Counted from the first letter of the stretch, positions 13,884 through 23,852 are shown. The stretch: DNA of 64,000 nt from Bordetella genomosp. 13 (GCF_002119665.1 NZ_CP021111.1:2976001-3040000); one strand, 5' to 3'. The notes: a model not told the origin generated them from the sequence alone. Program-made: numbers and translations.

Positions 13884-14837
13884 ATGACCAGCCTGCTCGA
13901 TTCCCTGCGCCAGTACACCACAGTGGTTGCCGACACCGGCGATTTCAACGCCATTCGCACGCTGCGCCCGACCGACGCCACCACCAACCCCTCGCTGATC
14001 CTGAAGGCCGTGCAGCAGGACGCCTATCGTCCGCTGCTGGCCGAGACGGCGCGCGCCCATCGCGGCGCGTCCACCGCCGAACTGGCCGACCGGCTGCTGG
14101 TGGCCTTCGGCACCCGGATCCTGTCCATCGTCCCCGGCCGCGTGTCCACCGAGGTGGACGCCCGCCTGTCCTTCGACACCCGCGCCACCATCGAACGCGC
14201 CCGCGGCCTGGTGGCCATGTACGAAGCGGCCGGCGTGACGCGCGAGCGCGTGCTGATCAAGATCGCCGCGACCTGGGAAGGCATACAGGCGGCGCGCGCG
14301 CTGCAGGCCGAGGGCATTCGCTGCAACCTGACGCTGCTGTTCTCGCTGCCGCAGGCCGCGGCGTGCGCCGACGCGAAGGTGCAATTGATCTCGCCCTTCG
14401 TCGGCCGCATCTACGACTGGCACAAGAAGTCGGCCGGCGCATCGTGGGACGAGGCCGCGCGGGCCGGCGTCAACGACCCCGGCGTGCAGTCGGTGGCGCG
14501 CATCTACCGCTATTTCAAGCGCTTCGGCATCGAGACCGAGGTGATGGGCGCCAGCTTCCGCAACACGGGCCAGATCCTGGCGCTGGCGGGCTGCGACCTG
14601 CTTACCATCAGCCCCGAGCTGCTGACCGAGCTGGCGGGCGCCGAGGGCACCGTCCAGCCGGTGTTGCAGGCCGGCATGGCCGGCGAGGCAGTCGAGCGCG
14701 TTCCGACGGACGAGGTCAGCTTCCGCACGCTGCTGAACGAAGATGCGATGGCGGGCGAGAAGCTGGCCGAAGGCATCCGCGCATTCGTGGCGGATGCGAA
14801 GAAGCTGGATGCGTTGATCGAGGCGGCGCGGGCCTGA
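13884..14837 (+). CDS. tal: Transaldolase
   Basis: Transaldolase moves a dihydroxyacetone unit between sedoheptulose-7-phosphate and glyceraldehyde-3-phosphate in the non-oxidative pentose phosphate pathway. The 317-residue protein has family motifs TTNPSLIL near 33-40, the Schiff-base Lys126 in [10 protein letters not shown], and [10 protein letters not shown]. The length matches E. coli TalB-type enzymes. It is monocistronic and convergent with the amidase gene; its upstream region is the carA divergent gap. Confidence 0.96.
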   Translation: MTSLLDSLRQYTTVVADTGDFNAIRTLRPTDATTNPSLILKAVQQDAYRPLLAETARAHRGASTAELADRLLVAFGTRILSIVPGRVSTEVDARLSFDTRATIERARGLVAMYEAAGVTRERVLIKIAATWEGIQAARALQAEGIRCNLTLLFSLPQAAACADAKVQLISPFVGRIYDWHKKSAGASWDEAARAGVNDPGVQSVARIYRYFKRFGIETEVMGASFRNTGQILALAGCDLLTISPELLTELAGAEGTVQPVLQAGMAGEAVERVPTDEVSFRTLLNEDAMAGEKLAEGIRAFVADAKKLDALIEAARA

Positions 14838-14840
14838 GCC

Positions 14841-14871
14841 GGCTGGCGGCCGGTCTGGCCGGCAGCCAGCC
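14841..14871. terminator. Long hairpin between convergent tal and amidase genes
   Basis: A 13-base arm GGCTGGCGGCCGG pairs with CCGGCAGCCAGCC (one mismatch) around a 5-base loop, just after the tal stop and just before the amidase stop. There is no T-run, so it is a likely but unproven bidirectional transcript end. Confidence 0.5.
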
Positions 14872-14877
14872 TTCGCC

Positions 14878-16311
14878 TTAAAAGGCTGGCTTGCGGTCCC
14901 GCCACGGATCCGCGCTTTCAAGCTGCGCGGACACCTGCAGGATCAGGTCTTCTCTTCCAAACCGCCCGATCAGCTGCGTGGCCACGGGTACGCCTTCGGG
15001 CGTGGCATACAGGGGCAGGCTCGCGGCCGGCTGGCCCGACGCGTTGAACACCGCCATGAACGTGGCGTAACGCGACACCCGCTTGCGCAGGTCCATGAAT
15101 GTGCCGCGCTGCATGGACAGCTCGCCGAGCTTCAGCGGCAGCTCGGTCAGCGCCGGGGCCAGCACCAGGTCGAAGTCCTCCATGTAGGCCTCCATCGCGC
15201 GGCTGATCGCGTGCAGACGATTGATGCTGGCGACGTAGTCGGTGGCCATCAGGCCCCTGCCGAACTCGTAGCCGGACCGCATGACGGGTTCGAGGTCGTC
15301 CGCCTGCAAGGATCTGCCGGTCAGCGCTACGCGGGCATCCACGTACAGCACGATGTTGCTGGCCAGGATGCGGGCATGCGCGTTGACGAAACCGTCGTAG
15401 TCGATGGCGGGCGGCGCGGAATCGATCACAGTGTGCCCCAGGGCGCGCAGCAGATCCGCCGTATGGTCGACGGCCTGCAGCGGTTCCGCGGCGACGGGGA
15501 TGTCGTTCCAGGCCGAGCGCCACACCGCGATGCGCAAGGGCCTGGCCGGCGCCCGGGCGATGGCTTCGAGATAGGGACCGGCCTTGGGCGGTGCGGCATA
15601 GGGCGCGCCCGCCTCGTAGCCCGAGATGGCGTCCATGGCAGCGGCCGTATCCCGAACGGTCAGGCTCAGCACGCCGTCGGTAGCCATGCCGCCCCAGCCT
15701 TCGCCGCGCAGCGGCCCCATCGGCACCCGCCCGCGCGACGCTTTCAGGCCATAGACGCCGCAGCAGGCAGCCGGGATGCGGATCGACCCGCCCCCGTCGC
15801 TGCCGTGCGCTATCGGGACAATGCGCGCGGCCACCGCCGCCGCGGCGCCGCCGCTGGAGCCGCCGGCGGAACGGGTCAAGTCCCAGGGGTTGCGGGTGGG
15901 TCCGCCGTTGCGCACCGCTTCGGTGGTCGCCACCATGCAGAACTCGGGCACGGTGGAACGCGCGAACGGGATCAGGCCGGCCTCGTCGAAGCGCCGGGTC
16001 AGCGTGCTGTCGATGTCGTAGGTGGTGTCGTTGAGCAGGCGCGAGCCCAGGCTGGACGGAAACCGCCTGGACGGCAGGCCCGAATCCTTCAGCAGGAACG
16101 GAATGCCGCCGAACGCGCCGCGCGACCGCCAGGCCTTCGCCAGCTCGATGGTGGCCTCGTACTGTTCGTAGCACAGCGCGTTGAGCGCCGGCGCCCGGCT
16201 TCGCGCCAGTTCCACCGCGCAGCGCATCAGCGCCTCGGACGTGGTTTCGCCGGACGCCAGCCGTTGCGCCAGCGCCAGGCCATCCAGGGACTCGTACTCT
16301 TCATGCTGCAT
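14878..16311 (-). CDS. Amidase signature family hydrolase
   Basis: A 477-residue amidase-signature enzyme that hydrolyses C-N amide bonds. The Ser-cisSer-Lys triad is visible: Lys in [11 protein letters not shown] near 80, and the Gly/Ser-rich segment [13 protein letters not shown] with the nucleophile in [10 protein letters not shown]. An in-frame ATG at 16335 exists, but AAGGAG lies 9 bases before the ATG at 16311, so I chose the latter; it overlaps the upstream ATPase gene by 11 bases. As the last gene of the peptide-type ABC operon it probably deacylates or deamidates the imported substrate (inference). Confidence 0.88.
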   Translation of the reverse strand: MQHEEYESLDGLALAQRLASGETTSEALMRCAVELARSRAPALNALCYEQYEATIELAKAWRSRGAFGGIPFLLKDSGLPSRRFPSSLGSRLLNDTTYDIDSTLTRRFDEAGLIPFARSTVPEFCMVATTEAVRNGGPTRNPWDLTRSAGGSSGGAAAAVAARIVPIAHGSDGGGSIRIPAACCGVYGLKASRGRVPMGPLRGEGWGGMATDGVLSLTVRDTAAAMDAISGYEAGAPYAAPPKAGPYLEAIARAPARPLRIAVWRSAWNDIPVAAEPLQAVDHTADLLRALGHTVIDSAPPAIDYDGFVNAHARILASNIVLYVDARVALTGRSLQADDLEPVMRSGYEFGRGLMATDYVASINRLHAISRAMEAYMEDFDLVLAPALTELPLKLGELSMQRGTFMDLRKRVSRYATFMAVFNASGQPAASLPLYATPEGVPVATQLIGRFGREDLILQVSAQLESADPWRDRKPAF

Positions 16312-17941
16312 GAATTGCTGCTCCTTCGACGCCATCCAGTTGGGAGAAATCGGGCTTGGACCATTTCTTGCCGGGAATCGAATCGATCAGCCGGCGGGTG
16401 TATTCGTGTTGGGGGCGATAGAAGACGTCGGTGGCGCGGCCCAGTTCGACCAGCTCGCCCTGCCGCATCACCGCAATGCGGTCGCAGATCTGAGCGGCGA
16501 CCCGCAGGTCGTGCGTGATGAACAGGATCGACAGGTCGAACTGCCCGCTGACGGTCTTCAGCAGGTCCAGCACCTGCGCCTGGATGGACACGTCCAGCGC
16601 CGACACGGCTTCGTCGGCCACCAGCAGGCGGGGCCGCAGCGCCAGCGCGCGGGCGATGCCCACCCGTTGGCGCTGGCCGCCCGAGAACTGGTGCGGATAA
16701 CGGTCGCCGGCATCCCCGCCCAACCCCACCAGCTCCAGCAGTTCGCGCGCGTCGGCCAGGGCCTTGCCGCGCTTCTCGCCGAAGGCGATCGGGCCTTGCG
16801 CCACTGCATCGACGATGCGGTGGCGGGGGTTCAGGGATGCGTACGGGTCCTGGAACACCATCTGGATATGGCGTCTATGCTCGCGCCATTGCGCGGACGA
16901 CAGGCCGACCAGCTCCTGGCCCTCGAGCTTCACGCTGCCACGGTCCGGCCGGATCAGGCCGACGAGCGTGCGGCCCAGGGTCGACTTGCCGGATCCCGAC
17001 TCGCCCACCAGCCCCAGGGTCTCGCCCTGCTGGATGGTCAGCGAGATATCCTTGAGCGCGTCCACCTCGCGGCCGTTGGCCGACCGGAACGTCTTCCCCA
17101 GCTTGTCCACGGCTATCAGCGGCGGCGCGGGCAGCGCGGCCGTCTTGCCCTCGGGCTTGTGCGGAACCGCGGCGATCAGCTGGCGCGTGTAGGCCGCCCG
17201 GGGACGATTCAGGATGTCGGCGGCCGCGCCCTGCTCGACCACCGCGCCATGGCGCATCACCACGATGCGGTCGGCGATCTCCGCCACTACGCCGAAGTCG
17301 TGGGTGATGAAGATCACGCCGATGCCCATGCGGGCCTGGATGTCCTTGACGAGCGCCAGGATCTGCGCCTGCGTGGTGACGTCCAGCGCCGTGGTGGGCT
17401 CGTCCGCGATCAGGATGTCCGGCTCCATGGCCAGCGCCATGGCGATGACTACCCGCTGGCGCTGGCCGCCCGACAACTGGAACGGATACGCGTCGATGAG
17501 CCGCTCGGGATCGGGCAGCATGACGTCGCGAAACAGGGCCAGCACCCTGCCGCGCCGGGCCTCGGCGCCCAGGTCGGTGTGGCGTTCGAGCACCTCGTCG
17601 ACCTGACGGCCGACCCGCATGATGGGGTTCAACGCCGTCATGGGCTCCTGGAACACCATGCCGAACGACTTGCCGCGCAGGCCGCACCATTCCTTGCGAG
17701 ACAGTCCGACCAGTTCGCGGCCGCGATAGCGGATGCTGCCGCGGCTCACACGCAGTTCGCCTTCGGGAAGCAGGCCCATCAAGGCGTGCGCGGTCACCGA
17801 CTTGCCCGAGCCCGATTCGCCGACGACGCACAGGATTTCGTTCTGGTTGACTTCGTAGGACACGCCGTTCACGACGGGCGCATCGGGACCGTCCTGCACG
17901 ACGGACACCACCAGGTCGCGGATTTCCAGAAGTGCGGCCAT
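16301..17941 (-). CDS. Peptide-type ABC transporter, fused double ATP-binding protein (DppD-DppF-like)
   Basis: One polypeptide of 546 residues carries two complete ABC ATPases, in contrast to the separate DppD and DppF subunits. The first has Walker A GESGSGKS near 38, LSGGQRQRV near 159 and LIADEPTTALD. The second has GESGSGKS near 310, FSGGQRQRVGIARAL and LLVADEAVSALD. The second Walker B reads DEAVSALD rather than DEPTSALD, which is common in DppF-like halves. The start overlaps the permease stop as TGATG, indicating translational coupling. It energises the cluster's two permeases. Confidence 0.93.
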   Translation of the reverse strand: MAALLEIRDLVVSVVQDGPDAPVVNGVSYEVNQNEILCVVGESGSGKSVTAHALMGLLPEGELRVSRGSIRYRGRELVGLSRKEWCGLRGKSFGMVFQEPMTALNPIMRVGRQVDEVLERHTDLGAEARRGRVLALFRDVMLPDPERLIDAYPFQLSGGQRQRVVIAMALAMEPDILIADEPTTALDVTTQAQILALVKDIQARMGIGVIFITHDFGVVAEIADRIVVMRHGAVVEQGAAADILNRPRAAYTRQLIAAVPHKPEGKTAALPAPPLIAVDKLGKTFRSANGREVDALKDISLTIQQGETLGLVGESGSGKSTLGRTLVGLIRPDRGSVKLEGQELVGLSSAQWREHRRHIQMVFQDPYASLNPRHRIVDAVAQGPIAFGEKRGKALADARELLELVGLGGDAGDRYPHQFSGGQRQRVGIARALALRPRLLVADEAVSALDVSIQAQVLDLLKTVSGQFDLSILFITHDLRVAAQICDRIAVMRQGELVELGRATDVFYRPQHEYTRRLIDSIPGKKWSKPDFSQLDGVEGAAIHAA

Positions 17942-18780
17942 CAGCTTGTCCTCTTGCGCGCGAGCTTGGGATTCAGGGCGTCGTTCAGCGCTTCGCCCAC
18001 CAGGTTCAGCGCCAGCACCGTCACCAGGATGGCCACGCCGGGGAATACGCTCATCCACCAGGCATCGCGCAGCACGCTGCGCGAGGCGCCGATGATGTAG
18101 CCCCAGGTCATGGCGTTGGGGTCCCCCAGGCCGAGAAAGCTCAGGGCCGACTCCAGCAGAATGGCGCTGGCCACCATCAGCGAGCCCGACACGATCACCG
18201 GCGACAGGCTGTTGGGCAGGATCTGCGTGAGAATGATGCGGGTATTGGACTGCCCGCTGAGCACGGCGGCCTGCACGAACTCGCGATGCTTCATGCTCAT
18301 GAACTCGGCGCGCACCAGGCGCGCCAGCGGCGGCCACGACACCAGGGCGATCGCCAGGATCACCGTGCCGATGGTGGGCGTGAGAATCGCGACCAGCACC
18401 ACGGCCAGGAAGAATCCGGGAATGGTCTGGAACAGTTCGATGAACCCGACGATCGCCTGGTCGACCTTGCCGCCGTAGAAGCCTGCGATGGCGCCGACGG
18501 TGATGCCGACCAGGATGGACACCGCGGTGGAGATCACCGCCAGCACCAGCGTGACCCGCGCGCCGTACGCGATGCCCGTGGCGATGTCGCGGCCCAGGGT
18601 ATCGGTGCCCAGCAAGGCGTCGTCGGACAACGGCGGCATGTAGGGCGCGTTGACGATGTCCCATGGGCTGTCGGGGAACAGCCAGCCGGCGCAGATCGCC
18701 ATCACGCTGACCAGCGCCAGCGCGGCCAGGCCGATGATGCCGCCCTTGTGGCGGCGGAATGCGTGGAAGAAGTCGTTCAT
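17941..18780 (-). CDS. Peptide-type ABC transporter permease (DppC-like)
   Basis: An inner-membrane permease of 279 residues. It has the short N-terminal helix typical of OppC/DppC (GIIGLAALALVSVMAICAGW), an LLGTDTLGRDIATGIAYGAR motif near 50, and the EAA loop LVRAEFMSMKHREFVQAA near 160, where the ATPase docks. It starts 4 bases inside the DppB-like gene (ATGA overlap) and is coupled to the ATPase gene. Confidence 0.92.
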   Translation of the reverse strand: MNDFFHAFRRHKGGIIGLAALALVSVMAICAGWLFPDSPWDIVNAPYMPPLSDDALLGTDTLGRDIATGIAYGARVTLVLAVISTAVSILVGITVGAIAGFYGGKVDQAIVGFIELFQTIPGFFLAVVLVAILTPTIGTVILAIALVSWPPLARLVRAEFMSMKHREFVQAAVLSGQSNTRIILTQILPNSLSPVIVSGSLMVASAILLESALSFLGLGDPNAMTWGYIIGASRSVLRDAWWMSVFPGVAILVTVLALNLVGEALNDALNPKLARKRTS

Positions 18781-19754
18781 TTCAGTTCGATCCTGGGATC
18801 GGCCACCGTGTAGAGGATGTCGGTGATCAGGTTGACCACCACGACGACGATGGAAGCCATGAAGAACACGCCCAGCAGCACGCTGTAGTCGCGCTGCACC
18901 AGCGCGTCGAACGCCAGCCGGCCGATGCCCGGCCAGCCGAACACGGTCTCGACCAGCAGCGCGCCGCCGATCAGGTGGCCCGCCTGGATGCCCGCATACG
19001 TGATGACGGGCAGCAAGGCGTTGCGCAGCACGTGGCGCGTGATGACGGTGCGTTCGGACAGGCCTTTGCCGCGGGCGGTCTTCACGAAGTCGAGCTGGCG
19101 GATCTCCAGCATCGAGGCGCGCGTCAGGCGCGTATAGACGGCCATGTAGAACAGGCCCAGCGTGATGGCGGGCAGCGTCAGGTGGCGGGCGATATCGATG
19201 AATCGCGCGAAGCCGGAGAGCGACGACCCCACGCTTTCATAGCCGAAGGCCGGCAGCCACTGCAGTTGCACGGAGAACACCAGCACCAGCATCAGCCCCA
19301 CCCAGAACAGCGGTGTGGCGTACGCAAGCATGGCCATCGTGGTGATGACGGTGTCTCCCCACTTGCCCACCCGCAGCGCCGCCTGGATGCCCAGCGCCAT
19401 GCCGGCCAGCAGGGCGAAGGCGAACGAGGTCAGCGCCAGCAACAGGGTGGCTGGCAGCTGATTCAGGATCAGCGTGGACACCGGCGCCTGCTGGCGATGC
19501 GAATAGCCGAGATCGAAGACGGCGACGTGCTTTAGATAGGACGCGAGCTGCACCGGCAGGGGCTGGTCCAGGCCAAAGTCCTTGCGCAGCTTCTCGATGT
19601 ACTCGGCATCCGCCGCGCCCGATTGTCCGGCCAGGATCTCGGCCGGGTCGCCCGGCGCGGCGCGCACCAGGAAGAAGTTGAACAAGGCGATCATGAAGAG
19701 CACCAGGATGCTCTTGACGATCCGCCTGCCCAGGAAGGCGGCGATCCTGTTCAT
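18777..19754 (-). CDS. Peptide-type ABC transporter permease (DppB-like)
   Basis: A 325-residue permease of the OppB/DppB class. It has N-terminal helix ILVLFMIALFNFFLVRAAPGDP, the family LRKDFGLDQPLPVQ segment near 55-70, and the EAA loop MLEIRQLDFVKTARGKGL near 215. The long upstream open frame is a shadow of the binding-protein gene. The true start at 19754 overlaps that gene's stop by 4 bases (ATGA). Confidence 0.92.
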   Translation of the reverse strand: MNRIAAFLGRRIVKSILVLFMIALFNFFLVRAAPGDPAEILAGQSGAADAEYIEKLRKDFGLDQPLPVQLASYLKHVAVFDLGYSHRQQAPVSTLILNQLPATLLLALTSFAFALLAGMALGIQAALRVGKWGDTVITTMAMLAYATPLFWVGLMLVLVFSVQLQWLPAFGYESVGSSLSGFARFIDIARHLTLPAITLGLFYMAVYTRLTRASMLEIRQLDFVKTARGKGLSERTVITRHVLRNALLPVITYAGIQAGHLIGGALLVETVFGWPGIGRLAFDALVQRDYSVLLGVFFMASIVVVVVNLITDILYTVADPRIELK

Positions 19755-21358
19755 TCTTTCGACAGCCAGGCGTCGGCGTAGTTGCCCGCCGCTCCGAGGC
19801 CGGTCGTGATGGCATCGTGCACGCGCTTGTTCAGGTGGGTGCCATAGTTGGTGTCGATCAGCCACAACAGCGGCACGTCCTCGACCAGGATGCGCTGCGC
19901 TTCCGAGTAGTACTTCTGGCGCTCGGCATCGCTGCCGGCCTGCGCGGCCAGGTTGAACAGCTCGTCGACCTTCGGGTTGTTGTACTGCGAGGTGTTGCTG
20001 AACATCACGCCCTTGCGGATGTTGCTGCCCAAGTAGGTGCGCGACACGCCGATGGCCGGATCCGCGTACTGGAACACGCCGTTGCCGGCCATGTCGAAAT
20101 CCCAGTTGCCCACGCGCGAGACCCAGCCGCCCACGTCGGTGGCCTCGAGATTCACCATGATGCCGACCTTCGACAGATTCTGCTTGATGTACTCGGCGCG
20201 TCGGCGCGGCATCTCGCCGTACGGCAGCGGAATCAGGCTGATGGTCGCCCGCACGCCGTCGGCGTTGGGCTTCAGGCCCATTTCGTCGAGCAGGGCAATG
20301 GCCTTCTTGGGATCGTAGTCGTACTTCTTGACGTTGGCGTCGTAGAAGCGCGTGTTGTGGTGGATCGGCCCGGTGGCGACCACGCCCTGGCCGAACATGA
20401 TTTTCTCGGCGATGAACTTGCGATTGATCGCATGCATCATCGCCTGGCGGAAACGCTTGTCGTTGAAGGGCGGACGGGCATTGTTCACCTCCAGCCACTG
20501 CATGGTCGACCAGTACTCGTAGCCCTTGTTGGTGTAGTTGATGTGGGGCAGCTTGGCCACGCGCGGCGCGTCCACCGGCTCGAGGTCCTGCAGCCACGCC
20601 TGCAGCACCGTGCCCTGCTCGATCGCCACGCGCCGGGATGCGGCATCGGGGATCACGCGGTAGGTGATGCCATCCAGATACGGGCGCCCCTCTTTCCAGT
20701 ATTTCTCGTTCTTCACCAGCTCGATGTAGGCTCCGCGCTCCCATTTCTTGAACTTGAACGGCCCGGTGCCGATGGGGTGGGCATTGGCCGGATTCTGTCC
20801 AATGGGTGTATCCACGTCGTACAGGTGCTTGGGCAGGATCGCGCCACCGCCGATGTCGAACGCATACAGGAATGCCGCATACGGCGCCTTCAACTTGAAG
20901 ACCACGGTGTCCGGATCGGGCGCGGTGAGGGAAGCGACGTTGTCCATCAGGCCGCGGGTGCGCGGCGTCTTGGACAACACCTTCTCGTAGGAGAACACCA
21001 CGTCCTCGGATGAGAACGGCTTGCCGTCGTGCCAGGTGACTCCCTTCTGCAGATGGAAGGTATAGGTGAGCTTGTCGTCCGACACATCCCATGAACTGGC
21101 CAGGCTCGGCATGGGCTTCAGATCGAACGAGTAGGTCAGCAGGCTCTCGAAGATCTTGCCGGCCACCATTTGCGTGCCGGCCACCTGCTGCACCGCCAGA
21201 TTCAGGCTGGGAGGCTCGGGGTGCAGGATGGCGGTAAGCACGCCGCCGTACTGCGGCGTCTCGGCCGCCTGCGCGGAGTGGGTGAGGATCGTGGCTGCGG
21301 CGGCCACGGCGAACGCGCACTTGACGATGGCCCGGCGGGCCTGATTGACCAACGGCAT
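19751..21358 (-). CDS. Peptide-type ABC transporter substrate-binding protein (family 5)
   Basis: A periplasmic binding protein of 535 residues with a Sec signal peptide (about 1-31, cut near SAQAAE). The family-5 pattern is clear: YGGVLT, LTYTFHLQKGVTWHDGKPFSSEDVVFSYE near 95-125, and IGTGPFKFKKWERG near 195. AGGGGGAATC just before the ATG at 21358 is a strong ribosome binding site. Its place with an M20 peptidase and an amidase suggests uptake of peptides or acylated amino acids rather than nickel or glutathione (inference). Confidence 0.93.
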   Translation of the reverse strand: MPLVNQARRAIVKCAFAVAAAATILTHSAQAAETPQYGGVLTAILHPEPPSLNLAVQQVAGTQMVAGKIFESLLTYSFDLKPMPSLASSWDVSDDKLTYTFHLQKGVTWHDGKPFSSEDVVFSYEKVLSKTPRTRGLMDNVASLTAPDPDTVVFKLKAPYAAFLYAFDIGGGAILPKHLYDVDTPIGQNPANAHPIGTGPFKFKKWERGAYIELVKNEKYWKEGRPYLDGITYRVIPDAASRRVAIEQGTVLQAWLQDLEPVDAPRVAKLPHINYTNKGYEYWSTMQWLEVNNARPPFNDKRFRQAMMHAINRKFIAEKIMFGQGVVATGPIHHNTRFYDANVKKYDYDPKKAIALLDEMGLKPNADGVRATISLIPLPYGEMPRRRAEYIKQNLSKVGIMVNLEATDVGGWVSRVGNWDFDMAGNGVFQYADPAIGVSRTYLGSNIRKGVMFSNTSQYNNPKVDELFNLAAQAGSDAERQKYYSEAQRILVEDVPLLWLIDTNYGTHLNKRVHDAITTGLGAAGNYADAWLSKE

Positions 21359-21395
21359 GATTCCCCCTGTTGACGACGTGTATGGATGGGCGGCG

Positions 21396-22718
21396 TCAGG
21401 CTAGCCTGGGCTCGACGCCGCACCAGTCATGCAGAAACAGCGCATATGTCTTGGCGACGCGCAGCATGCTCTGCACGCTGACGCTTTCGTTGAAACCGTG
21501 ATAATTGCGGGCGATGGGCCCGTAGCACGTCACGGGCGCTTCCATCATGAAATGGAAATGGCGACCGTCGGTGGTGCCGGTCAGCGCCACGGGCCTGGGC
21601 GGCTCGCCGGCCACCCGCTGGTGCGCATCGGCCAGCAATTGCAGCGCGGGCACGTCCAGGTCGTATTCGCAGCCCGGCGCATGGAAGCCCTCGTAGCGGA
21701 TGTTGAACCGGGTGTCGGGCTGGGCCACGTCTTGCTCGACTTGGCGGATGCAGGCTTCGATGCGCGCCTTGGCGGTCTCGATCGGCATGTCCGGATAGCA
21801 CGACAGGCGCAGGCCCAGGGTGCATACGCTAGGCACCGACGAATTCCAGTCGCCGGCATGGATCTGGCCCAGGTTGAAGTTGATGGGATGGGCGTGCTCG
21901 CGGTAGGCGGGGTGGCGGTTCTCGGGCAGGTTCCATTCATGCTCGATCTTCTTGACCGCTTCCATCACGCGCAGGCCGATGTCCACGGGATTGATGCCGG
22001 TGGTCATCAACGATGCATGGGCCGGCTTGCCGACGATATCCACATACATCCAGAACACGCCGACCTGTGCCGACATCAGGCCTTCCTGCGTCGGCTCCGG
22101 AATCAGCACCGCATCGAAGGACGTCAGCTTGGCCGCGCCGATGGCGCTTTGCAGCGCGGACACCGTCGCCAACGTGCCGTTGCCCGTGTTCTCTTCCTCG
22201 AGCACGCCGTTGAAGCCGACCATGGCGGCCGGCTGCACGCCCAGGCTCTGCAGGGCCTTGAACGCGGCCAGCGCGCATACGATGCCGGCCTTCATGTCGC
22301 CCGCGCCGCGTCCGTACAGCCAGCCGTCGTGCAGGCCGCCCTTGAACGGAGATTCGGTCCAGAACGCTTCCGGGCCGGTAGGCACCACGTCGAGGTGGCC
22401 GTTGAACAGCACCGAGCGTCCGGTGGGCCGCTGCGGCTGATGGCAGGCCAGCACGTTGTAGCGGCCGCCGTCCGGGCAGCACGCGGGGGAATACAGGGGG
22501 AGGTCCTTGATGGCGTCGGTGCGCAACGCGATGCGCTCGCTCTGCAGGCCCAGCCTGGCCAGTTCGGCTTCCATGAATTCGGCGGCCGGCGTCTCCTGGC
22601 CGGGCAGGCTGCGGCATTGCACGAAGCGCGACAGCGTGTCGGTCATGTAATGCTCCAGCCCCTCGACCGCGGCCTCGATCTCGCTCGCGCTCAACGTGCG
22701 CACCTGTACTTCGCTCAT
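21396..22718 (-). CDS. M20 family metallopeptidase (ArgE/DapE/ACY1-like deacylase)
   Basis: A cytoplasmic dizinc amidohydrolase of 440 residues. The metal and catalytic motifs are in order: FNGHLDVVPTGP near 105, GRGAGDMKAG near 136 (bridging Asp), LEEENTGNG near 172 (general base Glu-Glu), and PEPTQEG. The dimerisation domain starts near 225 with GKPAHAS. Members split N-acyl amino acids, succinyl-diaminopimelate or short peptides; the exact substrate is unknown. It is the first gene of the ABC operon with GGAGGGA before its ATG, and is divergent from iclR. Confidence 0.9.
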   Translation of the reverse strand: MSEVQVRTLSASEIEAAVEGLEHYMTDTLSRFVQCRSLPGQETPAAEFMEAELARLGLQSERIALRTDAIKDLPLYSPACCPDGGRYNVLACHQPQRPTGRSVLFNGHLDVVPTGPEAFWTESPFKGGLHDGWLYGRGAGDMKAGIVCALAAFKALQSLGVQPAAMVGFNGVLEEENTGNGTLATVSALQSAIGAAKLTSFDAVLIPEPTQEGLMSAQVGVFWMYVDIVGKPAHASLMTTGINPVDIGLRVMEAVKKIEHEWNLPENRHPAYREHAHPINFNLGQIHAGDWNSSVPSVCTLGLRLSCYPDMPIETAKARIEACIRQVEQDVAQPDTRFNIRYEGFHAPGCEYDLDVPALQLLADAHQRVAGEPPRPVALTGTTDGRHFHFMMEAPVTCYGPIARNYHGFNESVSVQSMLRVAKTYALFLHDWCGVEPRLA

Positions 22719-22812
22719 CTCGTCCCTCCAGGCCTCGCCACGCGGGCAAGGCGCTCGGCAAATAACGGGTTGGCATCCGCCCGCACAGGCGGCCGGAATC
22801 TATTCACGCCAA

Positions 22813-22835
22813 TAAGTATCAAATATTGATACTTA
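22813..22835. promoter_or_regulatory. Palindromic operator in the M20-iclR divergent gap
   Basis: Perfect inverted repeat with arms TAAGTATCAA and TTGATACTTA around a 3-base centre. Its core reads GTATCA-N5-TGATAC. It lies in the only AT-rich part of the 295-base gap between an IclR gene and the operon it faces, so it is a strong candidate IclR operator. Confidence 0.65.
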
Positions 22836-22840
22836 CGAGG

Positions 22841-22858
22841 CTATGATTGATATCATAG
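22841..22858. promoter_or_regulatory. Second palindrome beside the IclR operator
   Basis: CTATGAT and ATCATAG are perfect 7-base arms around TGAT, beginning 5 bases after the first operator. It contains the nested palindrome TGATATCA. It could be a second regulator site or overlap a promoter -10 (TATCAT at 22851-22856). Confidence 0.5.
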
Positions 22859-23013
22859 GAGTGACTATCAACCCCGGACGGAATTCCGGAAAGGGGTGGT
22901 TTCCCTAAGATCGATCGGGAAAGGCCGTTAAAGTGGCGGCTTGGGCAAGGACAAGTCAGGGTGTTCCGGCACCTTGGCGGCCGGCCCCCGATCACATCCG
23001 ACAGAGATAATTC

Positions 23014-23778
23014 ATGGCCAGCGTGGACACCCGTTTCAATCAATCCGTCGCCAAGGCGTTCGACATCCTCGAAGCTTTCGGCGTGCGTCCCGGCCCCTTG
23101 AGTCTGACCGAACTGATCGAGATCTCGAACCTGGATCGCAACTCGACGCTGCGCATGCTGCACACGCTCGTGGCGCTGGGCTATCTGGAACGCGGGCCCA
23201 ACCAGCGGGGCTATGTGCTGGGCAAGAAGATCCTGCACCGGACCTTCGACTACTTGCGCGGCAACCCGCTGATCGAGCGCGCCAACCCGGTGCTGATCGA
23301 ATTGCAGCAGGAGTGCGGCGAGGGCGTGGACCTCAGCCTGCACGACGACCTGGACATCGTCTATGCGCTGCGGCGGCAGACGCGGCGCCACTATTACTAC
23401 GCCACCCTGGTGGGCCGCACCATGCCGGTGTACCGGACCTGTGCCGGACGGGCCATCATGGCGCACCTGCCCGATGACCGCGTCGACGACATCCTGGCGC
23501 GTTCCGACCTGGTGGCGGCCACGCCCCATACCATCGTGGATCCCCAGGGGATACGCGAGAAGGTCGCACAGGCGCGCGCCAACGGATTCGCATTGACGGC
23601 GCAGGAGTCGTTGATGGGAGAGCTCGCGGTGGCATCCGCGGTGCTTGACCGCACGGGCCTGCCAGTGGGCGCGGTCCACATCTACGGGCTCTTGTCGCAG
23701 TGGACGCCGGAGGAATTCGCCCAGCGGTTCGGGCCGCTGGTAATCAGCGCCGCGCAGGCGCTGAACGCCAAGCACTGA
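23014..23778 (+). CDS. IclR family transcriptional regulator
   Basis: A 254-residue regulator with an N-terminal winged helix (about 8-70: SVAKAFDILEAF...STLRMLHTLVALGYLERG) and a C-terminal effector domain containing YRTCAGRAIMAHLPDD and QESLMGELAVASAVLD. It is divergent from the M20-ABC-amidase operon, which it most likely controls in response to the imported substrate. A GAGATAATTC spacing precedes the ATG. Confidence 0.9.
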   Translation: MASVDTRFNQSVAKAFDILEAFGVRPGPLSLTELIEISNLDRNSTLRMLHTLVALGYLERGPNQRGYVLGKKILHRTFDYLRGNPLIERANPVLIELQQECGEGVDLSLHDDLDIVYALRRQTRRHYYYATLVGRTMPVYRTCAGRAIMAHLPDDRVDDILARSDLVAATPHTIVDPQGIREKVAQARANGFALTAQESLMGELAVASAVLDRTGLPVGAVHIYGLLSQWTPEEFAQRFGPLVISAAQALNAKH

Positions 23779-23826
23779 GATTCCTGGACGACGCTTTCGG
23801 GGCCCGCGTCGGCGTCCTCACGGCCA

Positions 23827-23852
23827 GCAAAAAGCCCCCTGGGCAGGGGGCT
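23827..23852 (-). terminator. Rho-independent terminator of the NMT1-type ABC operon
   Basis: On the minus strand AGCCCCC pairs with GGGGGCT around a 6-base loop and is followed by TTTTTGC, 43 bases after the permease stop. It also separates the operon from the convergent iclR gene. Confidence 0.85.
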
